A DNA stretch of 64,000 nt, taken from Saccharospirillum sp. (GTDB lineage: Bacteria; Pseudomonadota; Gammaproteobacteria; Pseudomonadales; Natronospirillaceae). Below are positions 35,901 to 45,771 of the stretch, piece by piece. The stretch spans positions 558,001 through 622,000 of the forward strand of contig JAGYIL010000001.1 of NCBI GenBank assembly GCA_018402545.1. The letters run 5' to 3'. Every line of letters begins with the position of its first letter. Positions within the stretch are counted from its first letter, which is position 1. Both the position numbers and the translations under genes were made by a program. The notes beneath the pieces were generated by a model, which saw nothing but the letters and a program-made list of their open reading frames with translations, searched no databases and was not told where the DNA came from.

Positions 35901-36092
35901 GTAACTCACGTTTCGGAGTTCGCGACTAACCGAGTGCCAGGCACCGGGTGTGCCTGTCCGGGGTAGTCCGCAACATGGATGTTGCGGTCTAGGCCCCATG
36001 GATGGGTTTACGCCGACCCCGGACAGGTGCACCCGGTTCCTGGCACGGACCATTGGCAACATTGCAAACCCGAACTCCGAAACTTGAGTTAC
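35901..36092 (-). repeat. Nested palindromic element, copy 5, outer arm reaching the priA stop codon
   Basis: A 30-bp stem joins 35934-35963 to 36017-36046 with two G-T pairs and one mismatch. Outer arms 35901-35924 and 36069-36092 pair at 22 of 24 positions and share CGTTTCGGAGTTCG-type sequence with copy 4. The right outer arm covers the TAA stop of priA (36089-36091). Inside, on the minus strand, are ACGCCGA/TCGGCGT, CCCAT-CC-ATGGG and CCGCAACAT-CC-ATGTTGCGG. It occupies most of the 336-base gap between argS and priA; the rest shows no gene. Confidence 0.92.
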
Positions 36093-38293
36093 ATCAGATC
36101 GATCGGGTCGATGTCCAGATGCCAGCTGACATGGCGTTGCTGGCGTGGGTAGTCGGCTACCAGCGGTTGCAGCGCGGTGTGCAGGCGGCTGCGCTGGTCA
36201 CTCTGCACCAGCAGCGTAAAACGGTGCTTCCCAGCGCGTCGTGACAGCAAGGCGGGCAGTGGGCCGAATACCCGGATGCCCGGCTCGGCAAGGAGGCGCC
36301 CGGCCATTTCTTTTAATAGCTGTTCTGCCCGTTGCGGATAGGCGCTGTCGCTTCGCAGGCAGGCCAGGAAACCAAAGGGCGGTAACCCGGAGCGCTGGCG
36401 TTCTTCCAGTAGTTGAGCCGCAAAGGCCGGGTAGTCCTGCTCCAGCAGGGGTGTAAAGAAGGGGTGGTCCGGGTGAAAGGTCTGCAGCACCACCTCGCCT
36501 GCCAGGTCGCCCCGGCCCGAGCGGCCGGATACCTGAACCAGAAGTTGGCCCATGCGTTCGCGGGCGCGGAAGTCGGCGCTGAACAGTCCTGAGTCCATAT
36601 CGATGATGCCGACCAGCGTTACGCGCTCGAAATGGTGACCCTTGGCCAGCATTTGGGTGCCGACCAGTATGGCGGGCCCGTCGGCCTGGGCTCGGTTTAA
36701 CTGTTGCTCCAGATCGCGCGCATTGGCGACTGAGTCCCGGTCGAACCGAATAATGGGAGTGTCCGGAAACCAGGCTGCCAGTGCTTCTTCGGCGCGTTCA
36801 GTACCGGCGCCCAGAGGGGTCAGGTCGGTTGAGCCGCAATCAGGGCATTGCTGTTGCGGGCGCTCCTGATGGCCGCAGTGATGACACAGCATCTGGTGAC
36901 GGCCGCGATGATAGGTTAGGCGGGCATCGCAAAACGGGCAATCCGACATCCAGCCGCACTGACGACAGAACCAGGAAGGCGCATAACCGCGCCGGTTCAG
37001 AAACAACAATACCTGGTTGCCGCCTTCAAGGTGCTGGCGAATCCGGTGCAGCAGGCGTTCCGAGACGCCGTGTTCCTGGCGCTGCTTGCGCATGTCGATG
37101 GTTTCCAGCCGGGCTCGCTTCTGACCCTGGGCCCGTTGCTGCAGTTGCTGGTGTTGGTAGCGGCCTTGCTGGGCGTTGTGCAGGGATTCCAGTGACGGCG
37201 TAGCCGAGCCCAGCATAACCGGTATGTTCAGCAGGCGGGCCCGGTAAATGGCAAGGTCCCGGGCGTGGTAGCGCAGGGTGTCTTGTTGTTTGTAGGAGGC
37301 ATCGTGCTCTTCATCGACGACGATCAGCCCCAGGTCCGGTATGGGCGTCAGGATGGCAGAGCGTGTCCCCAGAATGATGCTGGCCTCACCCGCCTGGGCC
37401 CGCAACCAGGCGTTGTTGCGCTGTTTGTCGGTCATACCGCTGTGAAGGGCCACCAGGTTGTCCTGAAAGCGTTGCTGGAACCGGGCCAGTGTTTGCGGCG
37501 TCAGGCCTATTTCCGGAACCAGCACCAGTACACGCTTGCCGCGTTCCAGCACGCGTTGCATGGCTTGCAGATAGACTTCGGTCTTGCCACTGCCGGTGAC
37601 CCCTTCTAGCAGTTGCACGGCAAAGCCTTCGACCGGCAATGTCGCCAGTGCGGCGGTTTGGTCCGGGTTCAGTGACAGCGCTTGCTGACGCAGCGTTCCT
37701 GTGGGAGTGGCTGGGAAGAGCTGGGCCGGGCGTTGCTTGAGCAGGCGCTTGTCAATGAGGCCCTTCCAGTGGGTGCGGTCGACATCCTGGCTTCTTAGTA
37801 GTGCAGGCGTGCAGACCTGCCCGGCTTTAGTCAGCGACTGGAGCAAGGCCAGCGCCTCACGCTGGCGACGGCCTTTGAGTTTGTCGGGGTCAAGATGTTC
37901 ACCGGAGACCGTCAATTCAAGCTGTGGCTCGTCATTCAACTCGGCTGGCTCGCCAGACCGGAGCGCGGCTGGAAAGGCCAGCATGTAGGCCGGGTAGGCG
38001 TCGTATAAGTAATAGCGGCTGACCCACTGCGCCAGTTGCAGCACATCGGGGCTGAGCAGGGGGGCGTCATCAAGTACATCGACAATGCTTTTCAGGGTGT
38101 CACTGTCGCCAGGTTGTGCCGGGCGAACACCGGTCACCACGCCGACCACCTGGCGCGAGCGCAGCGGAACCTTGCACCGACTGCCGGGAACCGGCGTCTG
38201 GCCCGGCTCGATCCGGTAGCTTAGCGGGCCTGCGAAAGGGCCTGGTACGGTGATATCAGCGATGCGCAGCGGGTCTTTGGAAGTGGTTGTCAA
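36089..38293 (-). CDS. priA: Primosomal replication-restart helicase PriA
   Basis: 734 residues. N-terminal 3'-DNA-binding domain, then helicase motifs GVTGSGKTEVY (about 230) and DEEHDASYK, and a zinc-binding insertion with paired cysteines (CRQCGWMSDCPFCDARL, CHHCGHQERPQQQCPDCG, each split by a few residues). It reloads the replisome at stalled forks. The start appears to be TTG at 38293: no ATG lies near, and the sequence from there matches the family. The ribosome binding site is weak, which suggests low expression. Confidence 0.95.
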   Translation of the reverse strand: MTTTSKDPLRIADITVPGPFAGPLSYRIEPGQTPVPGSRCKVPLRSRQVVGVVTGVRPAQPGDSDTLKSIVDVLDDAPLLSPDVLQLAQWVSRYYLYDAYPAYMLAFPAALRSGEPAELNDEPQLELTVSGEHLDPDKLKGRRQREALALLQSLTKAGQVCTPALLRSQDVDRTHWKGLIDKRLLKQRPAQLFPATPTGTLRQQALSLNPDQTAALATLPVEGFAVQLLEGVTGSGKTEVYLQAMQRVLERGKRVLVLVPEIGLTPQTLARFQQRFQDNLVALHSGMTDKQRNNAWLRAQAGEASIILGTRSAILTPIPDLGLIVVDEEHDASYKQQDTLRYHARDLAIYRARLLNIPVMLGSATPSLESLHNAQQGRYQHQQLQQRAQGQKRARLETIDMRKQRQEHGVSERLLHRIRQHLEGGNQVLLFLNRRGYAPSWFCRQCGWMSDCPFCDARLTYHRGRHQMLCHHCGHQERPQQQCPDCGSTDLTPLGAGTERAEEALAAWFPDTPIIRFDRDSVANARDLEQQLNRAQADGPAILVGTQMLAKGHHFERVTLVGIIDMDSGLFSADFRARERMGQLLVQVSGRSGRGDLAGEVVLQTFHPDHPFFTPLLEQDYPAFAAQLLEERQRSGLPPFGFLACLRSDSAYPQRAEQLLKEMAGRLLAEPGIRVFGPLPALLSRRAGKHRFTLLVQSDQRSRLHTALQPLVADYPRQQRHVSWHLDIDPIDLM

Positions 38294-38314
38294 TCGATCA
38301 GACTCTGGTATGAT
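38287..38314 (+). promoter_or_regulatory. Likely promoter of rpmE
   Basis: TTGTCA (38287-38292) and TATGAT (38309-38314) are 16 bases apart. The site overlaps the start of the divergent priA gene and leaves a leader of about 150 bases before rpmE, which contains no obvious L31-type autoregulatory motif. Confidence 0.5.
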
Positions 38315-38471
38315 TGCGCTCCCATTTTTGGGGCATTGGTCTTGCTAGCGGCTCGTCAACAGTGACTACTGGAGACAGCAACGAACAGGCATTGTGCCCT
38401 GAACCTGTTTCTTTCGTCAAAGTGCGGTGCCCGGCAATAATGACCGGGTGGCGGCGCAACAGAGGTGACCC

Positions 38472-38687
38472 ATGAAAGCTGATATACATCCGAACTATCT
38501 GGAACTGACGGCAAACTGCTCCTGCGGTAACGTCATCAAGACTCGCTCTACCCGTGGCGGTGAAATGCACCTCGACGTTTGCTCCGCTTGCCACCCTTTC
38601 TATACCGGCAAGCAGAAGATTGTTGACTCAGGCGGCCGTATCGATCGCTTCAAGTCACGTTTCTCTGCTCGCAAGATCGGCAAATAA
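38472..38687 (+). CDS. rpmE: 50S ribosomal protein L31, zinc-binding form
   Basis: 71 residues. Cysteines 16, 18, 37 and 40 make the zinc ribbon of the C+ form of L31. The remainder ([30 protein letters not shown]) is typical. AGAGGTGA precedes the ATG at a normal distance. A strong terminator follows, so it is a single-gene unit. Confidence 0.98.
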   Translation: MKADIHPNYLELTANCSCGNVIKTRSTRGGEMHLDVCSACHPFYTGKQKIVDSGGRIDRFKSRFSARKIGK

Positions 38688-38721
38688 TCACTACTTGCCA
38701 TCGACAAGCAGTGCAAAGAGA

Positions 38722-38746
38722 AAGCCCGGCTCCGCCGGGCTTTTTT
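38722..38746 (+). terminator. Intrinsic terminator of rpmE
   Basis: AAGCCCGGC and GCCGGGCTT form a perfect 9-bp stem with a 3-base loop, followed by a run of Ts to 38746. Confidence 0.9.
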
Positions 38747-38832
38747 GTATCTGGCTGTCGCGGAAATCGTTTTTCGGGGGATTTCTTGCGTAGTCAGCAA
38801 GACTGTCGTGCACTATCCTCTAGCTCGATTGC

Positions 38833-38861
38833 TTGAGCGACCCGGAGCGCTTCGTTATGCT
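38833..38861 (+). promoter_or_regulatory. Likely promoter of the malic enzyme gene
   Basis: TTGAGC (38833-38838) and TATGCT (38856-38861) are 17 bases apart, about 46 bases before the ATG at 38908. Confidence 0.5.
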
Positions 38862-38907
38862 TTGCGGGCTTTCCTACCTATCTGCACAATAATAATGGAC
38901 ACCGATC

Positions 38908-40155
38908 ATGTCAGACGAGTTAAAGCGCGACGCGCTTGAATACCACGCCATGCCCCGCCCGGGTAAGCTCAGTATCGAAATCACCACGCCCGCCGAAACC
39001 TCACGACACCTCTCCCTGGCCTATAGCCCGGGTGTTGCAGAGCCGGTGCGCGCCATTGCCGAAGATCCGGAAAATGCCTTCAAATACACCATGAAAGGCA
39101 ACCTGGTCGCTGTTATTTCCAACGGCACCGCTATTCTGGGCCTCGGAAACCTGGGGTCGCTGGCCAGTAAGCCGGTGATGGAAGGCAAGGCTTTGCTGTT
39201 CAAGCGTTTTGCCAATATCGATTCCATCGACATTGAACTCGATACCGAAAATGTTGATGAAATCGTTCTGGCCGTCTCGCTGATGGCCGAAACCTTTGGC
39301 GGCATCAATCTTGAAGACATCAAAGCGCCGGAGTGTTTTGAAGTTGAGCGCCGGCTGATTGAAAAGTGCAAGGTACCGATTTTCCACGATGACCAGCACG
39401 GCACGGCCATTGTGACGGTCGCAGGCATGCTCAATGCCCTTGAGATTCAGGGTAAATCGCTGGCGACTGCCAAGCTGGTCGTTCTGGGTGCTGGTGCCGC
39501 AGCCATTTCCTGCTCGCGTTTGCTGGTGTCGGCTGGCCTGCCGCTGGAAAACCTGTTGATGATCGACCGTAAGGGTGTCATTCATGCCGGCCGGGATGAT
39601 CTGAACCAGTACAAGCGCGAATTCGCTAATCCGGTGACCAGTGCGCGTACGCTGGACGACGCCATCGACGGCGCGGATATGTTCCTTGGGCTGTCAGGGC
39701 CAGACATGCTCAGCGCCGAGCAATTAAAGAAAATGGCACCCAACCCCATTGTGTTTGCCTGTGCCAACCCGGACCCGGAAATCAAGCCGGAGCTTGCCCT
39801 GGCTACCCGCGATGACCTGATCATGGCCACCGGCCGGTCTGACTACCCGAACCAGGTCAACAACGTGCTTGGCTTCCCCTTTGTGTTCCGGGGTGCGCTT
39901 GATGTCCGCGCAACGGCCATCAACGAAGAAATGAAGCTGGCCGCTGCCTACGCGATCAAGGAGCTTGCCCGTGAAGAGGTTCTGCCGGAAGTGGTGGCGG
40001 CCTATGGCGGCGAGCAATGGTCTTTCGGACGCAACTACATTATTCCCAAAGCATTGGATTCGCGCCTGCTGAACCGGGTTGCCGGTGCGGTAGCGCGTGC
40101 AGCGGTGGAGACCGGTGTCGCCCGGTTGCCGTTGCCGGATGAATACAAGCTCTGA
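38908..40155 (+). CDS. NAD(P)-dependent malic enzyme, short form
   Basis: 415 residues. Malic enzyme N-terminal domain (SLAYSPGVAEP, NGTAILGLGNLG, KPVMEGKALLFK) and NAD(P)-binding domain (VVLGAGAAAISCSRLL) are complete. It lacks the phosphotransacetylase-like extension of E. coli MaeB, so it is the short single-module type. It converts malate to pyruvate and CO2 with reduction of NAD(P); cofactor choice cannot be read safely. The same gene lies beside ponA and rpmE in Pseudomonas. It ends at a two-way terminator. Confidence 0.95.
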   Translation: MSDELKRDALEYHAMPRPGKLSIEITTPAETSRHLSLAYSPGVAEPVRAIAEDPENAFKYTMKGNLVAVISNGTAILGLGNLGSLASKPVMEGKALLFKRFANIDSIDIELDTENVDEIVLAVSLMAETFGGINLEDIKAPECFEVERRLIEKCKVPIFHDDQHGTAIVTVAGMLNALEIQGKSLATAKLVVLGAGAAAISCSRLLVSAGLPLENLLMIDRKGVIHAGRDDLNQYKREFANPVTSARTLDDAIDGADMFLGLSGPDMLSAEQLKKMAPNPIVFACANPDPEIKPELALATRDDLIMATGRSDYPNQVNNVLGFPFVFRGALDVRATAINEEMKLAAAYAIKELAREEVLPEVVAAYGGEQWSFGRNYIIPKALDSRLLNRVAGAVARAAVETGVARLPLPDEYKL

Positions 40156-40180
40156 GCGGTCTCTTTACCCTGCTACCAAT

Positions 40181-40208
40181 AAAAAAGGCCCTGACAGGGC
40201 CTTTTTTT
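40181..40208. terminator. Two-way intrinsic terminator between malic enzyme gene and PBP1A gene
   Basis: AGGCCC-TGACA-GGGCCT is flanked by six As on the left and seven Ts on the right, so it can end transcripts from both converging genes. A second hairpin (AGCCCC/GGGGCT, 40219-40235) lies just beyond the PBP1A stop. Confidence 0.9.
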
Positions 40209-40237
40209 GTGTTTGATGAGCCCCGTGTCGGGGCTTG

Positions 40238-42778
40238 TCAGAACAGCATTTCAGGCGAAATGGCATCATTGCCATTACTGTCGCCGCCGTTGCCGTCCGA
40301 GGAAAAGTCGATCGTTACATCTTCGCGGCTGACTTCAGTGGGTGCCGTCCCTTCCCTGAATATCTCGAACACGGCATTTGGCTGATTCGGCCGGGCCAAC
40401 AAGCCCGTTGCCGGATCGATGCGAATCCGCTCTATGCCAACCGGTTGCGACAGGGAGTTGCTGCTTTGACCTTCCAGAGCGACTTGCATGAAGGTAATCC
40501 AGGCGGGCAAGGCAGCCTTGCCGCCAAATTCGATCTGCCCCAGACCCCGGTTGTCGTCAAAGCCGATCCAGGTAGCCGTCACTACATCTCCGTTGTAACC
40601 ACTGAACCAGGCATCGACTGCATTGTTGGTTGTCCCGGTTTTGCCGGCCAGGTCATCACGACCCATGGACGAATAGGCAACGCGCCCGGTACCGCGGCGT
40701 ACAACGTCTTTCAGCATGGAATCCATCAGATAAGCGGTCTGTTCCGACATGACCTGGGGTGCATAGCGTGGCTGGGCTGGCCCGGCGGTGGTCTCGGCTG
40801 TCGGATCGTCTTCGAGATTCAGTGCAATCGGGGCGACATCGACCGCTTCTGTCTCGGCCTGGGCAGAGGTGGATTCGTCACTGGTGTCCAGCTCGAAGGG
40901 GCGAGGTGTTTCCGGGCAGTTTTTACACACAACAGCCGGGTTGGCATCAAAAATAATGTTGCCATCGGCGTCAGTGATGCTGTCAATGAAGTAAGGTTCA
41001 ATCAAATAGCCCCCGTTGGCAAAGACCGCATAGGCCCGGGCGATGTCCATGGGTGACGCGGCCGTGCTGCCCAGGACGAGTGTCATGTCCCGTGCCAGGT
41101 TGTTCTGATCGAAACCGAACCGTTCGGCATATTGGCGGGCATAATCGACCCCGATGTCCTCGAGGATGCGGATCCCGGATAGATTGCGCGACTGATACAA
41201 AGCTTGACGCAGTGGAATTGGCCCCAGGTACCGGTCGCCGGAATTGCGTGGTCGCCAGACGTCTTCGAGTAGCGAGTCGGTTCGTACGATGGGTGCATCG
41301 TTCACAATGGTCGCTGGTGTAAAACCTTTATCCAGTGCTGCGGCATAGACAAAGGGCTTGAAGACAGACCCGGGTTGCCGGCTGGACTGGACAGCCCGGT
41401 TGTACTTCGACAATAAGAAGTCGAAACCGCCGACCAGAGCGTTCACACTGCCATCGCTGGGGTTCAGTGACACCAGGGCGCCTTGAGCCCAGGGTACCTG
41501 GGTCAGTTGCCACTGGCCGTCTGTCTGAACAACGCGCACCAGATCCCCGGGTTCGGCGATGTCTGTGGCCGTTTCGGGCACCGGGCCCATGCTGTCTTCG
41601 GTGATGTAGGGGCGTGCCCACTGTAGTTCCGCCAAAGGAAGATCAACGGGCTCGCTGCCGCGTGGCATGACTCGCAAGGCTTCATCGGTAGCGGCGATGA
41701 CCACGGCCGGCGTCAGGCCGCCGTAACGCGGTGTCCGGTCGATCAGTTCACGCCAGTGCGCCAGAGCTTCTTCTTCAGACATGCCTTCTGCATCATAGTG
41801 ATCTTCAGGTCCGTGATAGCCGTGGCGGCGGCTGTAGTCGGTCAGCGCCTGGCGAATCCCCTGGTTGGCAGCCGCTTGCAGACGGGTATTCAGTGTGGTG
41901 TGCACGGTGTAGCCGTCTGTATAGGCGGCTTCGCCATACAGTTGAACCATGTGGTCGCGTACCATCTCTGCCAGGTAGGAGGCTTCGATCTGCGGCCGGC
42001 TTCCACTGAAGCCTGCCGTGAGCGGAGACTGAACGGCCGCTTCATAGGTTGCCTGTGGAATGAAATCCAGTTCCGCCATACGACCCAGTACCATGTCACG
42101 ACGGCGCTTGGCCCGGTCTGGGTTGATCAGGGGGTTGGCGGCCGACGGGGCCTGGTGCAGGCCAGCAATCATCGCCAGTTCCGGCAGGGTCAGGTCGTTA
42201 ACATCACGGTCGTAGTACACATCGGCGGCGGCCTGAATGCCGTAGGCGCGGTAGCCCAGAAAGTGCTTGTTTGCATAGAGCTCGAAAATCTCCTGCTTGC
42301 TGAGTTCCCGTTCCATCTGGAAGGCGAGCAGAATCTCTGTGAATTTCCGGGTGATCGTTTTGTCGCGGGTCAGGAAGAAGTTCCGGGCAACCTGTTGTGT
42401 CAGGGTCGAGCCCCCGGGACCATCGGTTTCGCCGGTCATCAGTACCGTCAGTACCGCGCGAGTAAAGCCTGACGGATCCACGCCCAGGTGATCCTCAAAG
42501 TGCTGATCTTCAATCGCGATGAGTGCCTTGACGAACAAGGGCGGAATCTCATCAAACTGAATCGGGTTGCGACGCTGTTCACCAAACTCGGCAATCAGCT
42601 CGTTATCGGCGCTGACGACGCGCATGGGGGTTTGCAGCTGAATGTCTCTTAATGTCTGTACGTCAGGTAAAGACGGGCTAAGATACAGATAGACACTGGC
42701 TGAAATGAGAACCAGGGCACAAATCAAAGAGAAGATTGCCCACAGAATAACGCTTGCTGATTTGACCAAATACTTCAT
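40238..42778 (-). CDS. mrcA: Penicillin-binding protein 1A (bifunctional peptidoglycan synthase)
   Basis: 846 residues from the ATG at 42778, chosen because it places the cytoplasmic tail and TM segment (about 8-33) at the N-terminus as in PonA; an upstream in-frame start gives an unlikely 18-residue extension. The transglycosylase catalytic glutamate is in IAIEDQHFEDHLGVD (E90). The transpeptidase shows S471-V-F-K, an SRNLSG SxN-type motif and KTGTTNN. It polymerises and crosslinks peptidoglycan in the periplasm. Divergent from pilM, as in Pseudomonas. Confidence 0.96.
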   Translation of the reverse strand: MKYLVKSASVILWAIFSLICALVLISASVYLYLSPSLPDVQTLRDIQLQTPMRVVSADNELIAEFGEQRRNPIQFDEIPPLFVKALIAIEDQHFEDHLGVDPSGFTRAVLTVLMTGETDGPGGSTLTQQVARNFFLTRDKTITRKFTEILLAFQMERELSKQEIFELYANKHFLGYRAYGIQAAADVYYDRDVNDLTLPELAMIAGLHQAPSAANPLINPDRAKRRRDMVLGRMAELDFIPQATYEAAVQSPLTAGFSGSRPQIEASYLAEMVRDHMVQLYGEAAYTDGYTVHTTLNTRLQAAANQGIRQALTDYSRRHGYHGPEDHYDAEGMSEEEALAHWRELIDRTPRYGGLTPAVVIAATDEALRVMPRGSEPVDLPLAELQWARPYITEDSMGPVPETATDIAEPGDLVRVVQTDGQWQLTQVPWAQGALVSLNPSDGSVNALVGGFDFLLSKYNRAVQSSRQPGSVFKPFVYAAALDKGFTPATIVNDAPIVRTDSLLEDVWRPRNSGDRYLGPIPLRQALYQSRNLSGIRILEDIGVDYARQYAERFGFDQNNLARDMTLVLGSTAASPMDIARAYAVFANGGYLIEPYFIDSITDADGNIIFDANPAVVCKNCPETPRPFELDTSDESTSAQAETEAVDVAPIALNLEDDPTAETTAGPAQPRYAPQVMSEQTAYLMDSMLKDVVRRGTGRVAYSSMGRDDLAGKTGTTNNAVDAWFSGYNGDVVTATWIGFDDNRGLGQIEFGGKAALPAWITFMQVALEGQSSNSLSQPVGIERIRIDPATGLLARPNQPNAVFEIFREGTAPTEVSREDVTIDFSSDGNGGDSNGNDAISPEMLF

Positions 42779-42860
42779 GTTTTCCCAATTAAATGAAGGG
42801 GTTAGCTGAAAACCGCCGTAAAAGGCCGCCATTATAGGCAGAAATGATGCTTTTTATACA

Positions 42861-42889
42861 TTGCGGATTGGTCTATTGTGTTATGTAAT
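42861..42889 (+). promoter_or_regulatory. Possible promoter of pilMNOPQ
   Basis: TTGCGG (42861-42866) and TGTAAT (42884-42889) are 17 bases apart, about 57 bases before the pilM GTG. On the other strand a TATAAT (42836-42831) is a likely -10 element for the PBP1A gene, with a leader of about 50 bases. Confidence 0.4.
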
Positions 42890-42895
42890 ACTTAA

Positions 42896-44569
<1,674 letters not shown>

Positions 44570-44573
<4 letters not shown>

Positions 44574-45214
44574 CTTTCCAGGAGTTTGCTGACGGCTTTC
44601 GTCGTTTCGACTACAACAATCCCGATTTTGAGAACATGGGGTCCTGGCCATTCGGTATTAAGCTGATAATGCTGTTAATACTGTCGGGTGCCATCGTTTT
44701 TGGGTTTTATTGGTTTGCAATCAAGGATTCATACGCCGAGCTGGAGCGGGCGACTGCCCGGGAGCCAAACCTGAAGCAGGAATATCAGTCAAAGGCGTTT
44801 CGGGTAGCTAATCTGGACTCCTTTAAAGCTCAGTTGGCTGAAATGGAAGAGTCCTTTGGCGCCTTGTTGAATCAGCTACCGGACGAAACGGAAATGCCGG
44901 GCTTATTGGACGATATCAGTACGACTGGCACACAGAGTGGTCTGGAGATCGATCGTATTACCCCCAACAACGATGTTGTCAGGGAGTTCTACATTGAAAC
45001 ACCCATCGCTATTCAGGTGCGTGGCACCTATCACGAGATGGGTACGTTTGTGAGTGCAATGTCGGCCATACCGCGTATCGTTACGCTGCATGATTTCAAC
45101 ATGACCGTTGCGAACCGGCAGCGAGGTGGTGAAGTCAGTGCGGAAATGGAATCGCCTTTGAGCATGACCATCAATGCTCGGACTTACCGTTATAACCCGG
45201 GAGGTGCGCAGTGA
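44570..45214 (+). CDS. pilO: Type IV pilus assembly protein PilO
   Basis: 214 residues. Cytoplasmic N-terminus, one TM segment (about 27-48: IKLIMLLILSGAIVFGFYW), a coiled coil, and a periplasmic domain that pairs with PilN and holds PilP. Starts in an ATGA overlap with pilN and ends in a GTGA overlap with pilP. Confidence 0.95.
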
Positions 45215-45753
45215 GAAACAGTGCATTCCTGACAGCTGTTTTGGGGTTGGTTTTGGTTGGCTGTGTTCAGGAAGACCCTTTGGTTGACCTGAGAGATTAT
45301 GTGGCGGAAATTGACTCCCGACCAAGTGGCAGCATTCCGCCACCCCCCGAGTTTGCAACTTTTGAATTCGTATCCTACACCGCCAGTGGTGAGCGCTCCC
45401 CTTTCGAGGCTCCCCGACCTGTTGAGCTGGAAACGGAAGAGGCAGAAGAACCACGCAGTAACGTGCGACCGGATCCGGATAGGGTTCCTGAATTTCTGGA
45501 GTCTTATCGGGTCGAGAATCTTACTATGGTAGGCACCCTAGCTGGCCTTCAAGATGGCGATCTTTGGGGGTTGATCCGCGATGGTGATGGTGAAATTCAC
45601 CGGGTTCAGGTTGGAAACTATATGGGTCGTAACCATGGCGAAATCATCAGCATCAGCGAAACGCAGATAGATTTAATCGAAATTGTACCGTCGGGTCAGG
45701 ACAACTGGGTTGAGCGACCCAGGGCTATAGTTCTCTCGGGTCTCGACAATTAA
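45211..45753 (+). CDS. pilP: Type IV pilus lipoprotein PilP
   Basis: 180 residues from a GTG. A lipoprotein signal ends at C18 (LVGC). A disordered proline-rich stretch is followed by a beta-sandwich (about 105-175: MVGTLAGLQDGDLWGLIRDGDGEIHRV, residues spread over the domain) that joins PilNO to the PilQ secretin. Confidence 0.94.
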   Translation: MRNSAFLTAVLGLVLVGCVQEDPLVDLRDYVAEIDSRPSGSIPPPPEFATFEFVSYTASGERSPFEAPRPVELETEEAEEPRSNVRPDPDRVPEFLESYRVENLTMVGTLAGLQDGDLWGLIRDGDGEIHRVQVGNYMGRNHGEIISISETQIDLIEIVPSGQDNWVERPRAIVLSGLDN

Positions 45754-45771
45754 GGCTGGGAGAGCGATAAG

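Noticed and set aside
42779-42832. 18-codon N-terminal extension of PBP1A
   Set aside because: The extension overlaps the likely -10 element and has no family match; the ATG at 42778 fits the usual start.
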